A stretch of DNA of 64,000 nt from Parabacteroides sp. 52 (lineage in GTDB: Bacteria > Bacteroidota > Bacteroidia > Bacteroidales > Tannerellaceae). Below are positions 45,595 to 54,329 of the stretch, in pieces (the first letter of the stretch is position 1; each line of letters opens with the position of its first letter). The stretch is taken from contig NZ_QVMG01000003.1 in NCBI RefSeq assembly GCF_010500925.1, forward strand, positions 62,001 through 126,000, written 5' to 3'. The translations under genes were made by a program, and so were the position numbers. The notes below the pieces were generated by a model. The model was not told where the DNA came from and made no database searches. It was given only the letters and a program-made list of their open reading frames with translations.

Positions 45595-46716
45595 TCATAT
45601 AGGCATCATTCCCCAATGCCATCCATTCATTATATTCCAAGCCGGGAGACCATAATGGGTAGCGATAACAATCGTTGCCGCTAAAGCGATAACCCATATG
45701 ACAAGCAAAATCCATTTGCCCTGGGAAGGCATTGGCTTCCACTTAAAGAGCTGTCCGCCTATAAGGTAGAGAAGAGAGACTACCGGGATACCGATTACCA
45801 GGATCGTACCAATGGTACTGCCAATCAGGGCTCCTTCTGAAAAATGAGGCACCAGCCCCCATCCCCCTCCCCAAGGGGAGAGTTCTTCCAAAATACCCAT
45901 ACCTCCACCTAACAAACCGATTCCACCGCCCAATAAACCAACTACCACAGCGAACAAAACCACCAATAACACAAATAAGATAAGCAATACCGGCGGCAGA
46001 AGGACGACAGCAAACAGAATGCCCACCACCTTTACAAGAACACCGAAGATGGAAACAAAAGCATCTCCCAACTTCTGCAAGGTGGAGCGCGGTTTACCCG
46101 AGCTTATATAATCATTTACATTATTAGACACCCGCTCAAAGCCATCTGTTACCGTTTTACCGATATTCTCTACGGTCACTTTCTCTCCCCGCATCTGCAA
46201 CTTCTCCGTTGCCGTATGCGCCATGGGAATAATCAGCCAAAGAACAAAATAGACCGGGATTATCACTCCCCAGAAAATCATCAACAATATCAAACCCAGG
46301 CGAATAGCCGTCGGGTCCCATCCCAGATAAGCGGCCAGGCCTCCGGCTACCCCTCCTAAAATACGATCGTCCGGATTACGGAACAAACGTCTTTTGGTAT
46401 ATACCGTTTCCGTTTTTTCCTGATACTCTTCCTTTTCTTCTTCCTGAAAGGAGTCTCCGAATATCTCTTCCGGTTTCCCCATCCGCTTGATCACCTCTTC
46501 CACCTGCTCAAGGCTGATGACCTCATATCCTAGTTTGATACGCTCATGGAGCAATTCGGATATACGGATCTCAAAGTCGTTCATGATCTCATCCGAGCCT
46601 TCCTCTTTACGGAAGTGTATGCGTAAATTCGATAAGTATTTATCCAGTAACTGATAGGCATCTTCATCTATATGAAAAACGGTCCCCCCCAAATTTACAG
46701 TCAGTGTCTTTTTCAT
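45595..46716 (-). CDS. PspC-domain membrane protein
   Basis: The 373-residue protein has an N-terminal soluble domain ('MKKTLTVNLGGTVFHIDEDA', 'LSNLRIHFRKEEGSDEIMND') typical of Bacteroidetes PspC proteins, a PspC domain at about 110-170 ('KRRLFRNPDDRILGGVAGGL', 'YLGWDPTAIRLGLILLMIFWG'), then several glycine- and valine-rich membrane helices. PspC proteins sense envelope stress in other phyla. It is encoded 12 bp after a PadR regulator gene, and this pairing is common in Bacteroidetes. Confidence 0.9.
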   Translation of the reverse strand: MKKTLTVNLGGTVFHIDEDAYQLLDKYLSNLRIHFRKEEGSDEIMNDFEIRISELLHERIKLGYEVISLEQVEEVIKRMGKPEEIFGDSFQEEEKEEYQEKTETVYTKRRLFRNPDDRILGGVAGGLAAYLGWDPTAIRLGLILLMIFWGVIIPVYFVLWLIIPMAHTATEKLQMRGEKVTVENIGKTVTDGFERVSNNVNDYISSGKPRSTLQKLGDAFVSIFGVLVKVVGILFAVVLLPPVLLILFVLLVVLFAVVVGLLGGGIGLLGGGMGILEELSPWGGGWGLVPHFSEGALIGSTIGTILVIGIPVVSLLYLIGGQLFKWKPMPSQGKWILLVIWVIALAATIVIATHYGLPAWNIMNGWHWGMMPI

Positions 46717-46728
46717 CTCTTTCCTTTT

Positions 46729-47055
46729 TTAATTGTTTGTGATGTGGTTTATCGTATCATTTAGTTCTTGCCAGGAAGATTCCAGTTCACCCAGAAAGAG
46801 TTCCCCCTTTTCTGTCAACCGGTAATATTTCCTTGGCGGCCCTTGAGTAGATTCTATCCATTGATAAGCAAGCAACTCACTGTTTTTCAAACGAGTCAAA
46901 AGAGGATATAAAGTGCCTTCAACTACGATCAATTTGGCTTCCTGCAATTTCTGAATGATATCCGAAGTATAAGCAGGTTCCTTTTTCAGGAGTAAAAGAA
47001 TACAATATTCCAATATCCCTTTACGCATCTGTGATTTTACATTTTCCGCATTCAT
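46729..47055 (-). CDS. PadR-family transcriptional regulator
   Basis: The 108-residue protein is a winged-helix DNA-binding protein: 'MRKGILEYCILLLLKKEPAYTSDIIQKL' is the typical PadR opening and 'VEGTLYPLLTRLKN' is the recognition helix, followed by 'STQGPPRKYYRLTEKG' as the wing. PadR proteins repress genes for envelope or multidrug functions, often including their own operon. Two palindromes lie in its promoter. Confidence 0.92.
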   Translation of the reverse strand: MNAENVKSQMRKGILEYCILLLLKKEPAYTSDIIQKLQEAKLIVVEGTLYPLLTRLKNSELLAYQWIESTQGPPRKYYRLTEKGELFLGELESSWQELNDTINHITNN

Positions 47056-47074
47056 TGCTTTTATGTTTATGGAA

Positions 47075-47110
47075 CAAATATAGGCATTGCCTATGTACTA
47101 TGCAATGCAT
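47075..47110 (-). promoter_or_regulatory. PadR-PspC promoter with two palindromes (candidate operator)
   Basis: On the minus strand a TATATTTG box (47075-47082) lies about 20 bp before the PadR ATG. Directly upstream of it are TAGGCATTGCCTA (47081-47093) and ATGCAATGCAT (47100-47110), two perfect palindromes sharing the core GCAWTGC, with centres 18 bp apart. They are well placed for autoregulation by PadR. Confidence 0.55.
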
Positions 47111-47229
47111 ACTACTATGGTTTATGCAATTTTAACAAAAACAGCTCACATTTGCCTATAAACTGCACATAAATGCCCGATTTGTGTAAAAAGCAGCTTC
47201 GTTTATTCTGCTATCCAAGGAGAATAAAT

Positions 47230-47237
47230 TACATTTG
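47230..47237 (+). promoter_or_regulatory. -7 box for the acyl-CoA synthetase gene
   Basis: TACATTTG, 24 bp before the ATG. Confidence 0.55.
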
Positions 47238-47261
47238 CACATTCATTCAAAATAGAGAAAC

Positions 47262-49082
47262 ATGGCAAAAAACTATCACTTTGCAGAGTTAATTCATCAC
47301 CAGGCAGATAAATACGGTTCGCGTACCGCTCTTAAATACCGGGATGATCACAGTGGTAAATGGTTAAAGATATCCTGGCGGGATTTCTCTGACCGGGTAA
47401 TGCTCACGGCAAAAGCGATGGCTGCTTTTGGTATAGAAGAACAGAAAACAATAGGTGTTTATTCGCAGAATATGCCCCAGTGTTTGTATACCGATTTTGC
47501 CGGATTTGCCAACCGGGCAGTTTCTATCCCCATGTATGCGACCAGCTCACCGGCACAGATCGAATACATTATTAACGATGCTTCTATCGACACCTTATTT
47601 GTAGGTGAACAGCTTCAATACAACAATGCCTATCTGGTGCAAAAAGGATCCGAAGTACTGAAACGGATTATTGTTTTCGATTCGCAGGTGAAGTTGAGCC
47701 CGGAAGATACGACCTCCATCTATTTCGAAGACTTCCTTCGCCTGGGGGACAATGCCCATGCGGAGACAACGGTGAAAATCCGCATGAAAGAGGCCTCTGT
47801 AGAAGACCTGGCCACCATCATCTATACATCCGGCACCACCGGGGAGTCAAAGGGGGTGATGTTGCATCACTCTAATTTCCTGGAGGCAATGCGTATACAC
47901 GACATTCGCCTGCCGATTATTACCGACAAGGAGACGTCGATCTGCTTCCTGCCGCTCACGCATATCTTTGAAAAGGCATGGACCTATTTATGCCTGCATA
48001 ACGGGGTTGTCGTAGCGATCAACAGAGATCCGAAGAGAATCCAGCAGGCCTTGGTCGAGGTCCGTCCATCCATGATGTGTAACGTGCCACGTTTTTGGGA
48101 AAAAGTATATACCGGTGTACAGGATAAGATTGCCGGTTTCCCGGGCCCCTTACGCCGGATGGCCAACGATGCGGTAAAAACAGGGCATGCATACAACCTG
48201 GAATATAAAAACAAAGGAAAGGCAGCTCCTCTATGGACTGCAATAAAATTCAAGTTTTACGAAAAGACCATCTTCAAAGTACTGAAGAAAGTGTTAGGTA
48301 TCGACAGAGGACGCCTTTTCCCTACGGCAGGAGCTCCTCTTTCCGATACGGTCAATACATTCCTGCAGTCGGTCGATATCCCGATCGTCTACGGTTATGG
48401 ATTAAGTGAGACCACGGCTACGGTGTCTTTCTGTCCCATGCAGGGATTCACTATCGGTTCTATTGGTACGATTATGCCGGATGTACAGGTACGTATCGAT
48501 GAAACAAACCAGGAGATTCTGGTAAAAGGAAAGACAGTCACCCGTGGGTATTACAACAAACCGGAAGAGAATGCAAAGTCTTTTACCGAAGATGGCTTCT
48601 TCCGTACCGGTGATGCCGGACGTCTGGAAGGGGAGACATTGTATTTTACGGAACGCATCAAAGACCTGTACAAAACATCCAACGGAAAATACATTGCCCC
48701 ACAGGCCATAGAGATGTTATTAGGCAATGATAAATACATTGCCCAGATTGCTGTCATCGGAGACAAACGGAAGTTTGTAGGGGCTTTGATTGTGCCCGAT
48801 TTCGAGGCCTTGGAAAACTATGCCGTACAAAAAGAAATTGCTTACACCTCGCGCGAAAATCTTATTCAGAACTATGATATCAACCGTCTCTTCGAATCGC
48901 GCATCGAAGAACATCAGAAGAATTTAGCTTCTTATGAGAAAATCAAACGGTTCATCCTCTTGTCCGAACCTTTTACGATGGAAGGACGTGAACTGACTGA
49001 TACCCTTAAACTACGTCGTCCTGTCATTCTGAAAAAGTATGCACAGCAGATCGACGAGATGTATGAAGAGCCCTTGTCATAA
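47262..49082 (+). CDS. Long-chain fatty-acid-CoA ligase (AMP-binding)
   Basis: The 606-residue enzyme has the AMP-forming motifs 'IIYTSGTTGESKGVMLHHSN' (P-loop), 'YGYGLSETTATVSF' and 'EDGFFRTGDAGRLEGETLYF'. It activates long-chain fatty acids with ATP and CoA. The region 'KTSNGKYIAPQAIE' is the C-terminal domain hinge with the catalytic Lys region. It is a single-gene unit with a symmetric terminator after it. Confidence 0.92.
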   Translation: MAKNYHFAELIHHQADKYGSRTALKYRDDHSGKWLKISWRDFSDRVMLTAKAMAAFGIEEQKTIGVYSQNMPQCLYTDFAGFANRAVSIPMYATSSPAQIEYIINDASIDTLFVGEQLQYNNAYLVQKGSEVLKRIIVFDSQVKLSPEDTTSIYFEDFLRLGDNAHAETTVKIRMKEASVEDLATIIYTSGTTGESKGVMLHHSNFLEAMRIHDIRLPIITDKETSICFLPLTHIFEKAWTYLCLHNGVVVAINRDPKRIQQALVEVRPSMMCNVPRFWEKVYTGVQDKIAGFPGPLRRMANDAVKTGHAYNLEYKNKGKAAPLWTAIKFKFYEKTIFKVLKKVLGIDRGRLFPTAGAPLSDTVNTFLQSVDIPIVYGYGLSETTATVSFCPMQGFTIGSIGTIMPDVQVRIDETNQEILVKGKTVTRGYYNKPEENAKSFTEDGFFRTGDAGRLEGETLYFTERIKDLYKTSNGKYIAPQAIEMLLGNDKYIAQIAVIGDKRKFVGALIVPDFEALENYAVQKEIAYTSRENLIQNYDINRLFESRIEEHQKNLASYEKIKRFILLSEPFTMEGRELTDTLKLRRPVILKKYAQQIDEMYEEPLS

Positions 49083-49130
49083 GAGCCCGTATCTACACAA
49101 TACACAATCCCCCCCTATAAAGAGAGAAAA

Positions 49131-49160
49131 AAAGGATAACCGGTAAACCGGTTATCCTTT
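49131..49160. terminator. Bidirectional terminator between the acyl-CoA synthetase gene and the PUL
   Basis: AAAGGATAACCGG and CCGGTTATCCTTT form a perfect 13-bp stem around TAAA, flanked by A-runs on one side. It lies between converging genes and can serve both. Confidence 0.75.
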
Positions 49161-49189
49161 AACAATAGATCTCGTAAGTCAACAAATCT

Positions 49190-50404
49190 TCATTGATTTT
49201 CTATTATCTGTTTACGTTTCAATGCTTCCAAGAAGTAGTAATCGGCGTAGTTAAGGGGGACATCTATTTCTGCGTTATGAGGAATACTGCCCACACTGTG
49301 CATGAGCAGGAAATTCCCATTCGTACCCAAGGAGGCACGGTAAGCCGGGGAGGCTAAATTGGTCATTATCTTATCTGCGTATTCTTTGTATTCTTGTGAA
49401 CCGGGAAGATCCATTGTACTGATTTCATACAAAGCCGAAGCGATGCAGGCAGCTGCCGAAGCATCTCTGAACTCATTCGGAATCTGAGGAGCATCCATAT
49501 CCCAGTAAGGGATGAGGTCTTCCGGCATATTCTTATGGTTTTGCATGAAATGGAATGTTTTAAGAGCCTGGTCGATATATTTCTTATCCCCTGTTTCGCG
49601 GTAACAAACGGTATATCCGTAGATAGCCCATGCTTGCCCCCTACTCCAGGCAGATTCGTGTGCATATCCTTGTGCTGTATGGCGGTTGCGGACAGAGCCA
49701 TCCTCCAGGCTGTAGTCGATTACATGGTAACAACTACCGTCCGGTCGAAACTGCTCAGCCATCGTCCGGTCGGCATGTGAAACAGCTATCTGATAGAAAG
49801 AAGAATCACCCGACAATTCAGTAGCCTTAAACATCAGTTCAAGGTTCATCAGGTTGTCGATAATCACCGGACATTCCCATCCGCGCTGCGACATCCATCC
49901 CCGGTCTACATCCCAGGATTGAAGCACGCCTGCAACCGGGCGGAAGCGGGTCGATAAAGATTTAGCAGCCTGAACAATCACCTCCAGGTAAGCCGGATTG
50001 CCGGTTATACGGAATCCATTACCAAAGCTGCAGCCCACCATAAAACCCACATCGTGATGCTGGGTCAGGTTTTTGGCCTCTTCCATGCCTTTCGAGTATT
50101 TATCTGCCAACGACAATAAGATTTCATCGCCTGTCAACTCATACAGAAGCCAGACGGATCCCGGAAAAAAACCACTCCGCCAGTCGGCATATCCGCAATA
50201 ATAAACAGAACTATCCGGCTTGAGAGTCGTCGGATTCAGGAATTTACCACTGGTCTCAATCACTTCAATTGCTTTTCCTATCTGAGCATGGGCAAATTCG
50301 ATATTCTCATCTATAAAATCAGCTTCGCCTTTTTTCTGTCCGCTTCCACAAGATAAAAGGATAGCGCAACTGGCAAATGCAATAATACTTCTCATTTTTA
50401 TCAT
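49190..50404 (-). CDS. GH88 unsaturated glucuronyl hydrolase, lipoprotein
   Basis: The 404-residue protein has a lipobox (AILLSC at residues 14-19). The GH88 marks are clear: 'HHDVGFMVGCSFGNG' with the Asp118 that matches the first catalytic Asp, 'VIIDNLMNLELMFKATELSG' with Asp183 as the second, and 'GWMSQRGWECP', 'WSRGQAWAIYGY'. GH88 enzymes remove 4,5-unsaturated uronic acid from the non-reducing end of oligosaccharides made by polysaccharide lyases. It is the last gene of the locus, immediately after the lyase stop codon, and matches that lyase's products. Confidence 0.93.
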   Translation of the reverse strand: MIKMRSIIAFASCAILLSCGSGQKKGEADFIDENIEFAHAQIGKAIEVIETSGKFLNPTTLKPDSSVYYCGYADWRSGFFPGSVWLLYELTGDEILLSLADKYSKGMEEAKNLTQHHDVGFMVGCSFGNGFRITGNPAYLEVIVQAAKSLSTRFRPVAGVLQSWDVDRGWMSQRGWECPVIIDNLMNLELMFKATELSGDSSFYQIAVSHADRTMAEQFRPDGSCYHVIDYSLEDGSVRNRHTAQGYAHESAWSRGQAWAIYGYTVCYRETGDKKYIDQALKTFHFMQNHKNMPEDLIPYWDMDAPQIPNEFRDASAAACIASALYEISTMDLPGSQEYKEYADKIMTNLASPAYRASLGTNGNFLLMHSVGSIPHNAEIDVPLNYADYYFLEALKRKQIIENQ

Positions 50405-52345
50405 TTATTTCTTTGGTTGAATAGTATATGAATAGATACCTGACAGGGTTTGTTTCTTCGCCTTTAAAGAGATGCGGTAGATCTCCTTTCCCCAGACATT
50501 GGACAAACGTGGGTCCTCTAATACGATTGTATCAACAGAGGGACTAAACATCTGTTTGTCATAGGTCAAACAAACCTTCTCCTTGTCAACTTCAACAGTA
50601 ATTTCTCCCTCCCGGGAAATATCGACATTTCCCCAAGTAAGGAAATGGATCTGGTTAGCCTGATTCGTTTTGTCCAGGGTGAAAACATCCGTAATCTTCA
50701 CGGCATGAGAAGAAAGCGTATACGAACGTACCCACTCCTTTACGGCCGCTTCCGCTGGATAAGCTGTCGCAATATTGGCAGAGAAAGTCATGCGTTTGGG
50801 ATTAAACCGCACTTGTGTCGCTTTATATTTCGCCCCGAAAGACTGGGGTACGCCATTGATCATCGGAACACTATGATAATTACTTTGCATAGTCCAGATC
50901 GTATATCTTTCCGAGCTGAACGTCTGCCGGGTATAGGTTCCCACGCCGGCGTCAATAAAAATCGGTGTTTTGTTCAGGTAGAGAGAGAATGTGCCGGCAT
51001 CGTTATGATTATGGCTTTCGTTATTATATCCTCCTTTTGTTGCCAAAAAGAAACCGTTCTTATGCGTCATATAACAAAACTCGGTTTCCGGATACCATGT
51101 ATAAGCCGGAGATTGATAAACAGGTGTTTCCTTCTCCATCTCATGCCGATACAAGAGAGATTGAAGGGTACGGAATATATCCAGTCCCGCCGAAGAAGGC
51201 TGCGTCGACAAAGAGTTCAGATAAGCAGCATATTGCTTCATGACTTCACTTTGCACCGCCTTTCCATAACGATAAATAACAGCTGCGTTGCCTCCTCCTT
51301 TCGCAGAAGCATCGGCAAAGTTGACCACCCAATTGTTCCCCACATACGAACGGGCAATATATTCACCCATAGCTTTGATCATCGGTTCCTGGAAAAGAGA
51401 AATCTTTCCTCCGGTACCATCATAAAGCATTTGCAGGTAGTCATACATTTTACCGGCGGCATGTCCCCAATAAGAGGGACCTTCCTCACAAGCACCGTCT
51501 TCATGGGTATAATTGATAAACTTATCGACAGATACCATGGTCCGGTAAACAGCTTCCGCCAGTTTGTCGCGGTCGTTTTCCAAGAGGAAAAAACATTGCA
51601 ATACATTAAAGTTACACCAGGGGTTCCAGTTGTTCACCATCATACCCGGTTTGTAATTAAAGGCCATCCACCAATACGTATCGGTATGTATATAAGCATC
51701 CAGGGTTCTTTCCTGAAGTTCGGTACGCAGGCGATCCGAAACCACGGGATTCACCTTGTCAAACTCCGGGTGGAGGTAATAATAAATCCAGGATAATAAG
51801 GAGCTCAGATCACCGGAGGTCAGATCGATCACCGGTTTTTTATTATCAGGGAGAGAGTGGCGGGAGGTTTGTTCCCGGCCCAGGTGAGCGGATAATGCCC
51901 AGGAAGTCATTTCGCAAGAATGGAAAACACCGTCGATCAATGGATCGATAAAACGTCCCTTTCCTTCAGCCAGTTCAGCCATAAAAAGATCGGCAATCGC
52001 GCGGTTATTACTTCCAAAAGGGTTTTGCATGATATCCCGGTTCCCACTCCGTTCAAATTCTATATAGTCTGTTGCCTTAACGACTTTCCATTCATAGTTC
52101 AGTTGTTTTTCTCCTTTTTGGATAAAAGAGTCTTTTGCATCTCCCAGCAGTCTATCCCAGCCGGAACGATCGGTATAGGATGGGTAGGGCACCCATTCCT
52201 GGTTCATAATCAAAGCGGATTTTACCAGAGAAAGATCGGCTTGTTTCTGCAACATATTCTTTTCAGTGTAAGCACTTAATTGAAATGCGCAAAGAAAAAG
52301 TAAACAGATAAGACTTATTTGTTTAAGTGTTTTCATAATATTCAT
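50405..52345 (-). CDS. Heparinase II/III-fold polysaccharide lyase, exported
   Basis: The 646-residue protein has a signal peptide (ISLICLLFLCAFQLSA) and two regions: an alpha-toroid N-terminal half ('VIDLTSGDLSSLLSWIYYYL', 'MVNNWNPWCNFNVLQCFFLL') and a beta-sandwich ('SHNHNDAGTFSLYL', 'MQSNYHSVPMINGVPQSFG'), the classic heparinase II/III C-terminal motif. This fold is shared by families PL12, PL15, PL21 and PL33, which act on GAG, alginate or exopolysaccharide uronates; the family cannot be fixed by eye. A terminator separates it from susD, so its expression may be set apart. An alternative start lies three codons in. Confidence 0.88.
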   Translation of the reverse strand: MNIMKTLKQISLICLLFLCAFQLSAYTEKNMLQKQADLSLVKSALIMNQEWVPYPSYTDRSGWDRLLGDAKDSFIQKGEKQLNYEWKVVKATDYIEFERSGNRDIMQNPFGSNNRAIADLFMAELAEGKGRFIDPLIDGVFHSCEMTSWALSAHLGREQTSRHSLPDNKKPVIDLTSGDLSSLLSWIYYYLHPEFDKVNPVVSDRLRTELQERTLDAYIHTDTYWWMAFNYKPGMMVNNWNPWCNFNVLQCFFLLENDRDKLAEAVYRTMVSVDKFINYTHEDGACEEGPSYWGHAAGKMYDYLQMLYDGTGGKISLFQEPMIKAMGEYIARSYVGNNWVVNFADASAKGGGNAAVIYRYGKAVQSEVMKQYAAYLNSLSTQPSSAGLDIFRTLQSLLYRHEMEKETPVYQSPAYTWYPETEFCYMTHKNGFFLATKGGYNNESHNHNDAGTFSLYLNKTPIFIDAGVGTYTRQTFSSERYTIWTMQSNYHSVPMINGVPQSFGAKYKATQVRFNPKRMTFSANIATAYPAEAAVKEWVRSYTLSSHAVKITDVFTLDKTNQANQIHFLTWGNVDISREGEITVEVDKEKVCLTYDKQMFSPSVDTIVLEDPRLSNVWGKEIYRISLKAKKQTLSGIYSYTIQPKK

Positions 52346-52493
52346 TTTATTAAAGTCTGCCTTCTACATATTCATTTTCAGACTTGTCGGGGTTGTCTAC
52401 AGCCCTCCTTCTGAAACAAGATATTTCCTCTTTCTCATGCAAATATCTTTACATAATAAGAATTCATTCACTACAAAAAATCGAACAATTATA

Positions 52494-52538
52494 AAAAATG
52501 GATCTGAAGCAATCGATTATTTCTCCAGATCCATTTTT
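52494..52538 (-). terminator. Terminator between susD and the lyase gene
   Basis: AAAAATGGATCTG (52494-52506) and CAGATCCATTTTT (52526-52538) form a perfect 13-bp stem. On the minus strand it follows susD after 17 bp and ends in a T-run. It should reduce read-through to the lyase and GH88 genes. Confidence 0.75.
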
Positions 52539-52554
52539 AAAAGAGATATTGGAA

Positions 52555-54318
52555 TTAGTTAATCCAACCTTCTACCTGTACCAGATTTTCATTCATCTGA
52601 CATTCTGCTGTCGGTATAGGCCAGTTGTAATAATGGTCACCACCCCAACTATCTGTATATTGGTTTTCACCCCAAACTTGTTTCAAACCACTTCCAGGTT
52701 TAACCTTTGTTTCGTGCAAGGTTCTCCAACGCATTTCGTCAAAGAAGTTAACACCTTCCGCTGCAAATTCCCAACGACGTTCGTTGCGGATACGTTCTCT
52801 CATATCTGCCTGATTGTTTACGTAAGTAGGTTTGCTTGCATCTGTTGTTTGCAGAAGGGCTGCACCGGCTCTTTGTCTTACCTGGTTTACCAAATCTACT
52901 GCAGTCTGGCTGAATCCTTGTTCGTTGATCGCTTCAGCTCTTCCTAACAATACATCTGCGTAACGGATCAATGGAATATCGATCTGAGAATAGTTACGGC
53001 TGGCAATTTCAGTAGCTCCTTCCGCAACAAACTTACGGAACAGATAGTAGAAACGGTTGTTTGTATCCGTACGTACGTCGAACGGTTCAGCCGTGTCAGC
53101 TCCCCGATAAGGCCAACGCAATGTATAGGTATAAGAGTTTGCACCTGAAGCACCATAGAATGTTGAATAAGGAGTGATAAGCGTTTTTGTCAAACGAGGA
53201 TCACGGTTTGCATAGGCTTTCAATATACGAGCTTCGTTACCTGTCGGAAGATATTTTGACATATCTGCACCGGCATTTTTCAGGTTAGTGATTTCTTTTT
53301 CCGTCATATTATCACGCAGGAAGAAGACAGATCTGGCAGCTGGAGTCATGCTGCTGTATCCCGGCAGATAATCATCCCAGTTGAATTTAGAACCATCTGC
53401 ACACTCATAGCTATCTGCAAAATCAGTACTTGCTAGATAAGTATTCCAACCTTGTTCGAAAACAACGCGGCTACCATAACGGAAGCTGAATGTATTTCCA
53501 TAACCTGATTGTCCGATACATTGCATAGAGAAGATCATCTCATCACATTGTTCGTTGGCTTCTTTAAAGAGTTGTTTATAGTCACCGTCAAACAAGGAAT
53601 GTCCCATCTCGCCTACTTTAGCAAAGTCAGCATCTGCTTTTGCCCACTCTTTTGTCCACTGATACACTTTTCCACGCAGTGCATAAGCAGCCGATTTTGT
53701 GATACGGCCGTAGTCAGAACTTCCTGCTGCGTATTTGTTCGGTAAATTCGGTTCGTTGATACAGTCTGTAAGGTCAGCAATTACTACTTCCCAAATCTTC
53801 GCTTCTGTTTCACGTCCTTTTACCAATTCTTCCAATTCAGTCGGTTCCAGATACAAAGGCACACCTTTGAAAACCATATTCAATTTATAATAGAAGAATG
53901 CTCTGAAGAACTTAGCTTCTGCTGTCAGACGACCCAATTTAGCAGCCGAAAGAGGAGCTTTAGACAAGTTTGCGATCGCATCATTTGCCCGGTGGATACC
54001 TTCGTAATGATTTCTCCAATATGTACTGAACATACCGCTACCGGCTGTCAGGTTACCTTTCATAAGTCCCTGTTGGTCGCGGCAATCAGAAGATACACCA
54101 AAGCTTTCGAAGACATATAAATCGGCACCGATGTAGCCATAAAAAAGCATATTATAAATCCCCATCACGCCCTGATCTGCCAGGTTTTCTGTTGTCCACA
54201 TATTACCTGAGCTGATAGAGGCATAAGGGCTCAGATCCATCAGGTCTTCGCGGCAGCCAGTCGAAAATAACATAACTGAAGCTGCTCCTAAACAAATTAT
54301 ATTTTTAAATAATTTCAT
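52555..54318 (-). CDS. susD: SusD/RagB family glycan-binding lipoprotein
   Basis: The 587-residue protein has a lipobox (LFSTGC then REDLMDLSP). SusD features include 'SGNMWTTENLADQGVMGIYN', 'RANDAIANL', 'TAEAKFFRAFFYYKLNMVFKGVPLY' and the C-terminal 'IRNERRWEFAAEGVNFFDEMRW'. It sits on the outer surface as the lid of SusC and helps capture the glycan. It follows susC after 11 bp, as normal for the pair. Confidence 0.95.
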   Translation of the reverse strand: MKLFKNIICLGAASVMLFSTGCREDLMDLSPYASISSGNMWTTENLADQGVMGIYNMLFYGYIGADLYVFESFGVSSDCRDQQGLMKGNLTAGSGMFSTYWRNHYEGIHRANDAIANLSKAPLSAAKLGRLTAEAKFFRAFFYYKLNMVFKGVPLYLEPTELEELVKGRETEAKIWEVVIADLTDCINEPNLPNKYAAGSSDYGRITKSAAYALRGKVYQWTKEWAKADADFAKVGEMGHSLFDGDYKQLFKEANEQCDEMIFSMQCIGQSGYGNTFSFRYGSRVVFEQGWNTYLASTDFADSYECADGSKFNWDDYLPGYSSMTPAARSVFFLRDNMTEKEITNLKNAGADMSKYLPTGNEARILKAYANRDPRLTKTLITPYSTFYGASGANSYTYTLRWPYRGADTAEPFDVRTDTNNRFYYLFRKFVAEGATEIASRNYSQIDIPLIRYADVLLGRAEAINEQGFSQTAVDLVNQVRQRAGAALLQTTDASKPTYVNNQADMRERIRNERRWEFAAEGVNFFDEMRWRTLHETKVKPGSGLKQVWGENQYTDSWGGDHYYNWPIPTAECQMNENLVQVEGWIN

Positions 54319-54329
54319 AATTCCTTTTT

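Noticed and set aside
50645-51796. A 383-residue open frame on the plus strand opposite the lyase gene
   Set aside because: It is a shadow of the well-supported lyase frame: its composition is unlike a protein and it has no recognisable motif.
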